Part shown: piece after piece, positions 42,934 through 50,715 of the stretch
How positions within the stretch are numbered: the first letter of the stretch is position 1
Layout of the letters: every line of letters begins with the position of its first letter
Assembly: GCF_000725125.1 (NCBI RefSeq)
Contig: NZ_JFCB01000027.1
Location: forward strand, 43,923-107,922
From: Streptomyces toyocaensis
GTDB taxonomy: Bacteria; Actinomycetota; Actinomycetes; Streptomycetales; Streptomycetaceae
Direction of reading: 5' to 3'
DNA: 64,000 bases
The notes under the pieces: generated by a model
Databases searched by the model: none
Seen by the model: the letters and a program-made list of their open reading frames with translations, nothing else
What the model was told of the DNA's origin: nothing
Translations under genes and position numbers: made by a program

Positions 42934-44298
42934 TCAGTGGCGGGTCACGGTCAGGCCCGCCTCGCCGGCGGCGTCGAAGCCGTCGTCGACGGCGACCACG
43001 TCCCGTCCGGCGGCGTCCAGCAGGGAGGCCGCGATCGCCGCGCGCATGCCGCTCGCGCAGTGCACCCACACGGTCCCGGCCGGCACCTCGCCGATCCGGC
43101 CGTGCACCTCGTGGACCGGGATGTGCACCGACCCGTCGATGTGGCCCCCCACGCGTTCGGAGGTCCGCCGCACGTCCAGCACCACCACGTCCTCGCCGCG
43201 CTCGCGCACGCCGGCGAGGTCGGCGAAGCGGGCGCGCGGGAAGGAGGCGGCCTGTTCCCCCTCGCGGACCCAGGCGGCGGGGCCGCCGGTGGCGGCGGCC
43301 GCCGGGCGGTCGATGCCGACACGGGCCAGTTCCCGCTGCGCGTCGGCGATCTGCCCGGGGGTGTCGGCGAGCAGGGTGACGGGCTTGCCCCACGGGATCA
43401 GCCAGGCCAGGTAGGTGGCGAGCTTGCCGTCCCCCTCGAAGTTGAACGATCCGGCCACGTGCCCCTCGGCGAAGGCCACCCGGCTGCGCAGGTCCACCAC
43501 CCACTCGCCCGCCGCCAGCCGCCGCGCGATCTGCCCGGCGTCGGCCGGCTCCGGCGGGGTGAGGTCGACGGGCACGGGTCCCGCGGTATTGGCCGGGCCC
43601 ATGTGCGCGTAGTACGCGGGCACGTCGTCGAGGCCGGCCAGCACCCGTTCCACGAAGGTGTCCACGTCCAGGGTGAGCGCGTCGTTGGTGGCGCGCTCCT
43701 TGCCGATCGTGGTCGCGTCCCCCTCGGCCTGGGAGGAGGAGCAGAAGCTGCCGAAACCGTGGGTGGGCAGCACCGGGACCTCGTCGTCCAGCTCGTCGGC
43801 CAGGCGGTGCGCGGAGGCGTGCTGGGCGCGGGCGAGCTCCTCCGTCAGCCGGGGCTCCACCAGGTCCGGGCGGCCCACCGTGCCGATCAGCAGGGAACCG
43901 CCGGTGAACGCCGCCACCCCGCGCCCGTCCTGCTCCAGGACGTAGGAGGTGTGGTGCGGGGTGTGGCCGGGGGTCGCGACCGCGCGCAGGGCCAGGCGCT
44001 CGTCCACCTCGACGGTGTCGCCGTCGGAGACCGGGGCGCGGGCGAAGGACACGTCGGCCGCGGCCGGCACCAGGTAGGAGGCGCCGGTGACGCGGGCCAG
44101 TTCCAGGCCGCCGCTGACGTAGTCGTTGTGCACGTGGGTCTCGGCGACGTACGCGATGCGCACCCCGCGTTCCACCGCGGCGGCGATCACCTGGTCGATG
44201 TCGCGCGGCGGGTCGACGACGACCGCCCCGCGGGCGCCGCCCGCCAGATAGCTGCGGTTGCCCAGACCCTCGAACTCCAGGGTGTCGACGAAGAACAC
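42934..44298 (-). CDS. persulfide dioxygenase-rhodanese fusion, CstB-like (copy 1)
   Basis: A 454-residue fusion. The metallo-beta-lactamase domain (1-245) has the metal motif ETHVHNDYVSGG and GHTPHHTSY; it oxidises glutathione-, mycothiol- or CoA-persulfides to sulfite. A central rhodanese-like domain (about 270-350, VVDLRSRVAFAEGHVAGSFN) lacks an obvious active Cys. The C-terminal rhodanese (about 365-454) has WVHCASGMRAA with the catalytic Cys. This matches S. aureus CstB. It is first of a three-gene operon; two CstR-type operators lie in front. Confidence 0.9.
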   Translation of the reverse strand: MFFVDTLEFEGLGNRSYLAGGARGAVVVDPPRDIDQVIAAAVERGVRIAYVAETHVHNDYVSGGLELARVTGASYLVPAAADVSFARAPVSDGDTVEVDERLALRAVATPGHTPHHTSYVLEQDGRGVAAFTGGSLLIGTVGRPDLVEPRLTEELARAQHASAHRLADELDDEVPVLPTHGFGSFCSSSQAEGDATTIGKERATNDALTLDVDTFVERVLAGLDDVPAYYAHMGPANTAGPVPVDLTPPEPADAGQIARRLAAGEWVVDLRSRVAFAEGHVAGSFNFEGDGKLATYLAWLIPWGKPVTLLADTPGQIADAQRELARVGIDRPAAAATGGPAAWVREGEQAASFPRARFADLAGVRERGEDVVVLDVRRTSERVGGHIDGSVHIPVHEVHGRIGEVPAGTVWVHCASGMRAAIAASLLDAAGRDVVAVDDGFDAAGEAGLTVTRH

Positions 44299-44364
44299 GG
44301 CTACGGCTCCTCCACAAGAGACTGTGTACCTCGGGGGGTGTCCGGTCCACTCACCCTAGCAGGA

Positions 44365-44380
44365 ATACCTAGGGGGGTAT
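44365..44380. promoter_or_regulatory. CstR-type operator S2
   Basis: ATACCTAGGGGGGTAT, 67 bp before the persulfide dioxygenase start on the minus strand. It is one of two such sites in the divergent gap. Confidence 0.75.
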
Positions 44381-44429
44381 TTCAGGGCCTGCCCGGGCGA
44401 CCGGTCCGGCATCGCGTCCCCCGCGACGG

Positions 44430-44445
44430 GTACCCGGCGGGGTAT
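44430..44445. promoter_or_regulatory. CstR-type operator S3
   Basis: GTACCCGGCGGGGTAT, 40 bp before the DUF302 gene. The first base departs from the ATACC half-site. Its place suggests the DUF302 gene belongs to the regulon. Confidence 0.65.
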
Positions 44446-44484
44446 CAAGGGAATCAGGTATCCGCACCGAGGGAGCAGCGCACC

Positions 44485-44880
44485 GTGTCCTACGACCGCA
44501 CCGTCCGCCTGGCCACCACCGACTTCGGCGCCGCCGTCGCCGCCGTCCGCCGGGCCCTCGCCGACCAGGGATTCGGCGTCCTCACCGAGATCGACGTGAC
44601 GGCCACCCTGAAGACCAAGCTCGACCACGACATGGAGGACTACCTGATCCTGGGGGCCTGCAACCCGCCCCTCGCCCACCGGGCGCTGGAGGCCGACCGC
44701 TCCATCGGCCTGCTCCTGCCGTGCAACGTCGTCGTGCGCCGCGACGGTGACCACACGCTCGTGCAGGCCCTCGACCCGGGCACCATGGTCACCCTGACCG
44801 GCCTCGACGCCCTCGGGCCCGTCGCCGAGGAGGCCACCGCCCGCCTGGACGCCGCCCTCGCCGCCCTGTCCGCCCCCTGA
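44485..44880 (+). CDS. DUF302 domain protein in the persulfide regulon
   Basis: A 131-residue small DUF302 protein. It begins VSYDRTVRLATTDFGAAVAAVRRALADQGFGVLTEIDVTATL and has LGACNPPLAHRALEAD near the middle. The single Cys in GACNPP and another in LLPCNVVV could be redox or persulfide sites. The family is often found by sulfur and metal-stress genes but has no proven reaction. GTG 44485 has GAGGGAG upstream. It converges on cstR2 with an 18-bp gap. Confidence 0.88.
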   Translation: MSYDRTVRLATTDFGAAVAAVRRALADQGFGVLTEIDVTATLKTKLDHDMEDYLILGACNPPLAHRALEADRSIGLLLPCNVVVRRDGDHTLVQALDPGTMVTLTGLDALGPVAEEATARLDAALAALSAP

Positions 44881-44898
44881 CCCGCCCGGGCCGGAGGG

Positions 44899-45165
44899 TC
44901 AGGAGAGGGAGAGGAAGAGCTTCTCCATCTTCTGGGTGTCGAGGCTGTCGGCGCCGCCCTCCTGGCTCAGGCACTCCTTGAGACCGCTGGCGACGATGGC
45001 GAAGCCGGCCCTGTCCAGCGCGCGGTTGACCGCGGCGAGCTGGGTGACGACCTCCTCGCAGTCACGCCCTTCCTCCAGCATGCGCACGACGCCGGCGAGC
45101 TGGCCCTGTGCGCGCTTGAGCCGGTTGGCGGCCGACCGCACCTGGTCGGCGGGGAGCTGGACCAT
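44899..45165 (-). CDS. cstR2: CsoR-family repressor, CstR-like (copy 2)
   Basis: An 88-residue repressor. Cys36 and Cys65 keep CsoR spacing, while the copper-ligand His position is Gly61, pointing to sulfane-sulfur rather than copper sensing. RLKRAQGQLAGVVRMLEEGRDC is close to copy 1. It follows thioredoxin by 41 bp and probably shares the operator at 45615. It may bind all six sites with copy 1. Confidence 0.88.
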   Translation of the reverse strand: MVQLPADQVRSAANRLKRAQGQLAGVVRMLEEGRDCEEVVTQLAAVNRALDRAGFAIVASGLKECLSQEGGADSLDTQKMEKLFLSLS

Positions 45166-45206
45166 GGGTTCTTCCTTTCACGGGGCCGGTCCGGGACCGG
45201 CCGCGG

Positions 45207-45575
45207 TCACTGACCGGGGCTCTGGGTGGCGAGGGAGGCGCGGACCTCGGCCATGTCGAGCCCGCGGACGGCGGTGATCAACTGGTCCAGCGCCTGCGGC
45301 GGCAGGGCGCCGGGCTGGGAGAAGACCAGGATCCCTCCCCGGAAGGCCATCAGCGTGGGGATCGAGGTGATGTCCGCCGCTGCGGCCAGGGCCTGCTCGG
45401 CCTCGGTGTCGACCTTGCCGAAGACGATGTCGGGGTGGGCCTGGGACGCCTTCTCGTAGACGGGGGCGAACATCCGGCACGGTCCGCACCAGGAGGCCCA
45501 GAAGTCGACGAGGACGATGTCGTTGCCGGTGACGGTGCTCTCGAAGTCGGCGGCGGTGAGTGCGACGGTGCTCAT
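45207..45575 (-). CDS. trxA: thioredoxin
   Basis: A 122-residue thioredoxin with the WCGPC active site (near residues 28-32) and the cis-Pro loop SIPTLMAF. It likely reduces persulfide adducts in this cassette. It differs from housekeeping thioredoxin by its position with a CstR-type operator 40 bp upstream. ATG 45575 has GGGAAGGG upstream. Confidence 0.9.
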   Translation of the reverse strand: MSTVALTAADFESTVTGNDIVLVDFWASWCGPCRMFAPVYEKASQAHPDIVFGKVDTEAEQALAAAADITSIPTLMAFRGGILVFSQPGALPPQALDQLITAVRGLDMAEVRASLATQSPGQ

Positions 45576-45614
45576 CGATCGATCCCTTCCCTTTTACCGG
45601 ACTGGTGCCGTTTG

Positions 45615-45630
45615 ATACCCCCTGGGGTAA
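45615..45630. promoter_or_regulatory. CstR-type operator S4
   Basis: ATACCCCCTGGGGTAA, 40 bp before the thioredoxin start; the last base departs from the consensus. Confidence 0.68.
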
Positions 45631-45731
45631 AGAACACCGGAACGGGACGGCCCATTCCCCGGACCGCACGGCATACCGCTGCCCCGACGCGCCGAGGGGG
45701 CGTGCGCCGGGGCAGCGGGGGAGGGTGACCG

Positions 45732-46592
45732 CTAGGTCCGGTGGACGGTGCGTCGCAGCGGACAGCGGGCGACGAGGCCGTAGCAGACGCCCGCACCGGC
45801 GCCCAGCGCGGCGATGGCCGCCAGGATCGGGACCGCCACCTGGGCGGGGGCCTGCTGGACCAGGACGAAGGTGCCCATGGCCAGCACGAACCAGGCGAAG
45901 AGCCGGGACAGGACGTGGGCGGGGACGCGCCCGGCCAGCCGCGCTCCGACGTAGCTGCCGACGACGGCGAACCCGGTGACGGCCAGGGTCAGGGTCCAGT
46001 CGATCTGGACGCTCGACAGGTAACCGGCGAAGCCCGCGGCGGACTTCATCGCGATGACCAGCAGTGAGGTGCCGATGGCCACCGGCATGGGCAGGCCGCC
46101 CAGCAGGGCGAGGGCGGGGACGACGAGGAAGCCGCCGCCGGCACCGACGAGGCCGGTGGCCAGGCCGACGGCCGCGCCGTCCAGCAGGACCCGCCCCACC
46201 GGCAACTGCCGGTGGGCCCGGTCGGGGTCGACACCTCGGCGGCCCCGGAGCATGGCGGCGGCGGTGACGATCATCATGACCGCGAAGGCGATCAGCAGGA
46301 CGGCGTCGGGAATGTGACCGCCGATCAGCCCGCCGGTGTAGGCGCCGGCCATGCCGGCCGCTCCGAACAGGACGCCCGTGCGCCAGCGGACCCGTCCGCC
46401 GCGGGCATGGTTGATCATGCCCACGGCGGAGGTGACGCCGACGACGAACAAGGAGGTGGCGATGGCCTCCTTGGCGTCCATGCCCGCGACGTAGACCAGC
46501 AGCGGCACGGTCAGGATCGACCCGCCTCCTCCGAGCAGTCCGAGGGAGACGCCGACCAGCAGCGCGAGGACCAGGACCAGCGTCAGCGTCAT
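45732..46592 (-). CDS. TauE/SafE family permease (copy 2)
   Basis: A 286-residue permease with about eight hydrophobic segments and duplicated loops (GLLGGGGSILTVPLLVYVAG and GLVGAGGGFLVVPALALLGG). It is longer at the C-terminus than copy 1. ATG 46592 is preferred by AGGTG spacing; GTG 46601 overlaps the upstream stop (GTGA). It is last in operon B and probably exports sulfite or imports thiosulfate. Confidence 0.88.
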   Translation of the reverse strand: MTLTLVLVLALLVGVSLGLLGGGGSILTVPLLVYVAGMDAKEAIATSLFVVGVTSAVGMINHARGGRVRWRTGVLFGAAGMAGAYTGGLIGGHIPDAVLLIAFAVMMIVTAAAMLRGRRGVDPDRAHRQLPVGRVLLDGAAVGLATGLVGAGGGFLVVPALALLGGLPMPVAIGTSLLVIAMKSAAGFAGYLSSVQIDWTLTLAVTGFAVVGSYVGARLAGRVPAHVLSRLFAWFVLAMGTFVLVQQAPAQVAVPILAAIAALGAGAGVCYGLVARCPLRRTVHRT

Positions 46593-46597
46593 GGCGG

Positions 46598-47179
46598 TCA
46601 CCTGCCGTCGGCGAGCTGGGCGACGGCCTTGCGCGGGTCGAAGGACGGGGTGCGGTTCCACGGCATCTTCGACAGCATCACACCCATGGCACAGGTGTTG
46701 CTGATGGCGGCGAAGGCCAGCCCGCCGCCGACGAACGCGGACAGCGCCTGCAGACCGGGGACGAGGAAGCTGCCGAGGGCGCCGACCAGCACCAGGGAGC
46801 CGGCGACCAGGCGGACCTGGCGCTCCATGTCCCAGCGCTCCTGACCGTAGTTGGTCGGCGCACCGGACTTCTCCCAGGCCGTCATGCCGCCCGACAGGAC
46901 CGCCAGGCCGGGGAGCCCGGCCTCGGCGAGGGCGCGTTCGGCCTGGCCGGCGCGCTGGCCGGAGCGGCACACCAGCACCACGTCGGTGTCCAGGTGCCGC
47001 GTCAGCTCCTCGCGGTGCTCGCGCAGGGTGTCCAGCGGGACGTTGTAGGAGCCGGGGATGTGGGCGCCCTCGAACTCGACGGGGGAACGGACGTCGAGCA
47101 GGCGCGGCGGGTTGGCGGAGTCGAGCCGGGCACGCAGGTCGTCGATGGTCAGGCTGCGGGGGGTGGTGGGGGTGGTCAC
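46598..47179 (-). CDS. YgaP-like rhodanese with C-terminal membrane domain (copy 2)
   Basis: A 193-residue protein. The rhodanese part has LLDVRSPVEFEGAHIPGSYNVP and CRSGQRAGQ. The membrane part begins WDMERQVRLVAGSLVLVGALG with two helices. It resembles 40833-41399. GTG 47179 overlaps the persulfide dioxygenase stop (GTGA). It channels sulfane sulfur at the membrane next to the permease (inference). Confidence 0.9.
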   Translation of the reverse strand: MTTPTTPRSLTIDDLRARLDSANPPRLLDVRSPVEFEGAHIPGSYNVPLDTLREHREELTRHLDTDVVLVCRSGQRAGQAERALAEAGLPGLAVLSGGMTAWEKSGAPTNYGQERWDMERQVRLVAGSLVLVGALGSFLVPGLQALSAFVGGGLAFAAISNTCAMGVMLSKMPWNRTPSFDPRKAVAQLADGR

Positions 47180-48570
47180 GCGTTGATCTCCTGTCGGTTG
47201 TCGCGGGTGGCGGGGATGCCGGAGCGGCACAGCCCCAGGTCGAGGGCGTTGTCGAAGCTGTCGTCGACGGCGACGACGTCACGGCCGCGGGCGTGGAGCA
47301 GCGCGGCGACGACTCCGGCGCGGTAGCCGCCGGCGCAGTGCACCCAGACGCGGCCCGCGGGGATCTCCTCGAGGCGGCCCGGCACCTCGTGGACGGGGAT
47401 GTGCACCGAGCCCGGTATGTGCGCCTCGGCGCGCTCCTGGTGACGGCGCACGTCCAGGACGACGAGGTCGTCGCCGCCGAGAGCGGCCTTCAGGTCGCCG
47501 AAGCCGGCACGCTCGTAGGAGGCCAGGGGCTCGCCGCCGGCCCAGTCCTCGGGCCCGCCGGTGGCCATGGCGGCCGGGCGGTCGATGCCGATGCGGACCA
47601 GCTCGCGCTGGGCCTCGGCCACGTCGTCGGCGGTCTCGCCGAGCAGGGTGACCGGAGTGCCCCACGGGATCAGCCAGCCCAGGTAGGTGACGAACTGGCC
47701 GTCCAGACCGAAGTTGAGGCTGCCGGCGAGGTGCCCGGCGGCGAAGGCGGTGCGGTCGCGCAGGTCCACCACCCACTCTCCGGCCTCGATCCGGCGCCGC
47801 AGCTCGGCCGGGTCCGCCACGGACGGCGCGGACAGGTCCGGCCTGCCGGGCCCGCCGGAGTTGGCCGGGCCCATGTGGGCGTAGTAGGCCGGAAAGGCGT
47901 CGAGGCCCGCCAGGAGCTGCCCGACGTAGGCCTCCTCGTCGGCGGTGAGCGCGGTGTTGGTCCGCTTCTCCTCGCCGATGGTGCTGGACAGGCCGGCGGC
48001 CTGGGTCGCGGAGCAGAAGGAGCCGAACCCGTGGGTGGGGTAGACGGCGGTCTCGTCCGGGAGTTCCTCGGCCAGCCGGTGCGCCGAACGCCACTGGGCC
48101 CGCACCAGGGTGTCGGTGTGGTCCGGGCCCAGCAGGTCCGGCCGTCCCGTGGTGCCGTACAGCAGGGAGCCGCCGGTGAACACCGCGACCTGCTCGCCGC
48201 CGGCCTCCAGCGCGTAGGACAGGTGGGTGTGGGTGTGGCCGGGCGTGTGGATCACCCGCACCCGCATGGTGTCGCCGACCTCGATCACCTGGTCGTCGCG
48301 GACCGGGGTCCGCTCGTAGGAGACCTCGTCGTCGGCGTTCACGAGGTACTGAGCGCCCACTTCGCGGGCGAGGGCCAGGCCGCCGGTGACGTAGTCGTTG
48401 TGGATGTGCGTCTCGAACACGTGGGTGATCCGCACTCCGGCGGCGGCGGCCAGCGCGGTGACGCGGTCGTAGTCGCGCTGGGGGTCGACCACCAGGGCCA
48501 CGGAACCGTCGTGGGCGAGGTAGGTGCGGTCCCCCAGGCCGGGGGTCTCGACGGGCAGGACGGTGATCAT
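47176..48570 (-). CDS. persulfide dioxygenase-rhodanese fusion, CstB-like (copy 2)
   Basis: A 464-residue fusion with the same architecture as copy 1. The metallo-beta-lactamase motif is ETHIHNDYVTGG and GHTHTHLSYAL, the central rhodanese is inactive-looking (VVDLRDRTAFAAGHLAGSLN), and the C-terminal rhodanese has WVHCAGGYRAG. ATG 48570 overlaps the stop of the leading rhodanese (ATGA). The two copies are clearly related but not identical, so they are old duplicates or separately acquired. Confidence 0.9.
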   Translation of the reverse strand: MITVLPVETPGLGDRTYLAHDGSVALVVDPQRDYDRVTALAAAAGVRITHVFETHIHNDYVTGGLALAREVGAQYLVNADDEVSYERTPVRDDQVIEVGDTMRVRVIHTPGHTHTHLSYALEAGGEQVAVFTGGSLLYGTTGRPDLLGPDHTDTLVRAQWRSAHRLAEELPDETAVYPTHGFGSFCSATQAAGLSSTIGEEKRTNTALTADEEAYVGQLLAGLDAFPAYYAHMGPANSGGPGRPDLSAPSVADPAELRRRIEAGEWVVDLRDRTAFAAGHLAGSLNFGLDGQFVTYLGWLIPWGTPVTLLGETADDVAEAQRELVRIGIDRPAAMATGGPEDWAGGEPLASYERAGFGDLKAALGGDDLVVLDVRRHQERAEAHIPGSVHIPVHEVPGRLEEIPAGRVWVHCAGGYRAGVVAALLHARGRDVVAVDDSFDNALDLGLCRSGIPATRDNRQEINA

Positions 48571-48923
48571 CGCGTCTCCTCGGAGGTGGCGGGGGCGGTG
48601 GGGGCGCCGGGCTCGTCGCCGGTGGCGGCGGGGCGGCCCTCGTCGATCCAGGCGGCGGTGCCGCCGCTGACGCTGTGGGCGTCGTAGCCCAGGTCGCGGA
48701 GCAGGGAGGTGGCCTGTGCGCTGCGGCCGCCGCTCTGGCAGATCACGTAGACCGGGCGGTCCTTGGGCAGCTCGCTGAGGATCAGCGGGAGGTTGGGAAG
48801 CGGTGCCGAGCGGGCGCCGGGGACGTGACCGGACCGGTACTCGCCGCCGTTACGGACGTCGACGACGAGGGCGCCTGCCGCCTGCGCCTCGGCGAACCGC
48901 TGCTGGTCGATCTCGGGAACCAT
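48567..48923 (-). CDS. rhodanese-like sulfurtransferase leading operon B
   Basis: A 118-residue single rhodanese with VVDVRNGGEYRSGHVPGARSAP and the active loop CQSGGRSAQ. It is first in the four-gene operon, with a CstR-type operator 32 bp upstream and a second 79 bp upstream. Its C-terminus is Pro/Ala/Glu-rich. Confidence 0.9.
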   Translation of the reverse strand: MVPEIDQQRFAEAQAAGALVVDVRNGGEYRSGHVPGARSAPLPNLPLILSELPKDRPVYVICQSGGRSAQATSLLRDLGYDAHSVSGGTAAWIDEGRPAATGDEPGAPTAPATSEETR

Positions 48924-48954
48924 GCGGGGAACTCCTGCTCACTTGCTTTCAGAA

Positions 48955-48970
48955 ATACCCTGGGGGGTAT
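48955..48970. promoter_or_regulatory. CstR-type operator S5
   Basis: ATACCCTGGGGGGTAT, 32 bp before the leading rhodanese of operon B. Confidence 0.75.
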
Positions 48971-49001
48971 GCCTGAGCCCAACCGTAACAGGATCGGGTT
49001 T

Positions 49002-49017
49002 ATGCCCCGGGGGGTAT
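49002..49017. promoter_or_regulatory. CstR-type operator S6
   Basis: ATGCCCCGGGGGGTAT, with one departure in the left half. It lies 47 bp, about 4.5 helical turns, from S5. Confidence 0.65.
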
Positions 49018-49096
49018 CTCGAAGTGACGAGCCTCACATGAGCTGTCGCTGTCGGCAGAGGGCTCCCGCGCGGCACCTCGGACACGCGTCGACGCA

Positions 49097-49134
49097 CAGG
49101 GCCCCGCCGTGAAAAAGATCACGGCGGGGCCCTG
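49097..49134. terminator. strong hairpin between operon B promoter and tRNA-Leu
   Basis: A perfect 16-bp stem (49097-49112 with 49119-49134) has loop AAAAGA. No T run follows on either strand, so it could be a Rho-type or insulating terminator, or have another role. Confidence 0.5.
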
Positions 49135-49187
49135 GTGAGGTGCGTCCGGAAGAGCGCGAGGCGGCCACAAGCGTCTCGGCAACGAGA

Positions 49188-49230
49188 AACGGGCCCCGGT
49201 CGGAACTTTCGTCTCCGACCGAGACCCGTT
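49188..49230 (-). terminator. tRNA-Leu terminator hairpin
   Basis: Arms at 49188-49204 and 49214-49230 pair with few mismatches. An outer pair AACGAGAA/TTCTCGTT (49181-49188, 49237-49244) extends the stem. On the minus strand TTTCTCGTT follows. Confidence 0.65.
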
Positions 49231-49245
49231 CATCGGTTCTCGTTG

Positions 49246-49329
49246 TGCGCGAGGGGGGAGTTGAACCCCCACGCCCTTGCGGGCACTGGAACCTGAATCC
49301 AGCGCGTCTGCCTATTCCGCCACCCGCGC
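49246..49329 (-). tRNA. tRNA-Leu (anticodon CAG)
   Basis: An 84-nt class II tRNA. On the minus strand the acceptor GCGCGGG pairs with CTCGCGC (one G-U) before discriminator A. The anticodon loop reads TTCAGGT, and the T arm has GTTCAACTC. A long variable arm follows the anticodon arm. CCA is not encoded. It is the nearest tRNA to the right edge of the accessory block; no repeated 3' end was found at the other side. Confidence 0.92.
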
Positions 49330-49850
49330 ATTGGGTGTGTCTTCGAGCCCTTGCCCCGTGGGGCCTTGCGCCTTCCGACACCCAGAACATTAGCACGCTG
49401 GCCGGGGTGGATTCACATCCCTTTCCTCCGCCCCGGCCCGGCCGGCGGGGGCCTCCCACGGCGTCCCGCCACCGGCCGGGGCCGCCGCCCGCCGGACCCG
49501 CCGGGGCGCGCGCCGTGCAACGACGACGGCCGCGCCACGTATCAACCTCGTACCGGTGACCCCCGTCTTCCCATGAGCCGGGCGGAGTCCACAGCCGGGT
49601 GCGGGACACTGGTCTTCGGCCCCCTCTACGATCCATGGCAGCACGACGCGCACGAGCACGGCCCGAGGAGTTCGGAGGGGAGCCCCGAAGGGAACTCCGT
49701 CAGGGCGTCGACACCCGGCGACCGGGCGGACAGGGGGAACCAGCCGATCGAGCGGCGCGTGGATACGATCAGTAAGCAGTACCGGGTAAGCGGTGCACGG
49801 AACGGTGCACGGGGCAGTACACAGGACAGCGGCGACGGAGGAGGTGCCCC
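49330..49850. other. 521-bp gap upstream of the fhaA cluster
   Basis: It must hold the tRNA-Leu promoter (minus) and the fhaA promoter (plus). A direct repeat GGTGCACGG occurs twice near 49791-49820 before fhaA. No gene or clear regulatory signature was recognised. Confidence 0.55.
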
Positions 49851-50705
49851 ATGGGAGTCCTGAAGAAGTTCGAGCAGCGTCTCGAAGGTCTGGTCAACGG
49901 CACCTTCGCCAAGGTGTTCAAGTCCGAGGTGCAGCCCGTGGAGATCGCGGGAGCGCTCCAGCGGGAGTGCGACAACAACGCCACCATCTGGAACCGCGAC
50001 CGCACCGTCGTACCCAACGACTTCATCGTCGAACTGAGCACCCCGGACTTCGAGCGGCTCAGCCCCTACTCCGGGCAGCTCGGTGACGAGCTCGCCGGCA
50101 TGGTGCGCGACTACGCCAAGCAGCAGCGCTACACCTTCATGGGCCCCATCAAGGTGCACCTGGAGAAGGCCGAGGACCTCGACACCGGCCTGTACCGGGT
50201 GCGCAGCCGTACGCTCGCCTCCTCCGCCAGCCAGGCCCCCGGAGCCGCGGGTCCCGCCGGCGCCCCGCCGGCCGGCCGTCCCGGCGGCTACGGCTACCCG
50301 CCCGCCGCAGCGGGCGCCCCGCCGATGCCCGCGGCGCCGCCCCCCGGCGGCCGTCCCGGCGGGTACGGCTACCCGCAGCCCGCGGGCGGTCAGCGACCCC
50401 CCGCCGCCCCCGCGCCCGGCGGACGCACCCGCTACTGGATCGAGATCAACGGCACCCGCCACCAGATCTCCCGCGCCACCCTGGTGATGGGCCGCAGCAC
50501 CGACGCCGACGTGCGGATCGACGACCCCGGCGTCTCCCGCCGGCACTGCGAGATCCGGACCGGAACGCCCTCGACGATCCAGGATCTCGGATCCACCAAC
50601 GGCATCGTGGTGGACGGACAGCACACCACCCGCGCTACGCTCCGCGACGGCTCGCGGATCGTCGTGGGCAGCACCACCGTTATCTATAGGCAAGCCGAAG
50701 GGTGA
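49851..50705 (+). CDS. fhaA: FHA domain protein FhaA (DUF3662 + FHA)
   Basis: A 284-residue cytoplasmic scaffold. Residues 1-115 are the DUF3662 domain (MGVLKKFEQRLEGLVNGTFAKVFKSEVQPVEIA). A Gly/Pro/Tyr linker with RPGGYGYPP-type repeats follows. The C-terminal FHA domain (about 190-280) has VMGRSTDADVRIDDPGVSRRHCEI and LGSTNG, the phospho-Thr binding face. In mycobacteria it binds phosphorylated partners of peptidoglycan synthesis (MviN/FhaA). It is first in the fhaA-fhaB-pstP-rodA-pbpA-pknB series. Confidence 0.95.
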   Translation: MGVLKKFEQRLEGLVNGTFAKVFKSEVQPVEIAGALQRECDNNATIWNRDRTVVPNDFIVELSTPDFERLSPYSGQLGDELAGMVRDYAKQQRYTFMGPIKVHLEKAEDLDTGLYRVRSRTLASSASQAPGAAGPAGAPPAGRPGGYGYPPAAAGAPPMPAAPPPGGRPGGYGYPQPAGGQRPPAAPAPGGRTRYWIEINGTRHQISRATLVMGRSTDADVRIDDPGVSRRHCEIRTGTPSTIQDLGSTNGIVVDGQHTTRATLRDGSRIVVGSTTVIYRQAEG

Positions 50706-50715
50706 AGCGGGGGCA

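Larger units (their letters stand above)
48924..49245. other. 322-bp gap between operon B and tRNA-Leu
   Basis: It holds two CstR-type operators (48955, 49002), a perfect 16-bp hairpin at 49097-49134 and the tRNA terminator at 49188-49230. No gene is seen. Confidence 0.7.

Noticed and set aside
49246..49329. tRNA-Leu as an attachment site with an integrated element
   Set aside because: No integrase and no repeated tRNA end were found in the window; only a possibility.
49791..49820. Direct repeat GGTGCACGG as an operator of fhaA
   Set aside because: Two short copies in GC-rich DNA without symmetry or a candidate regulator.
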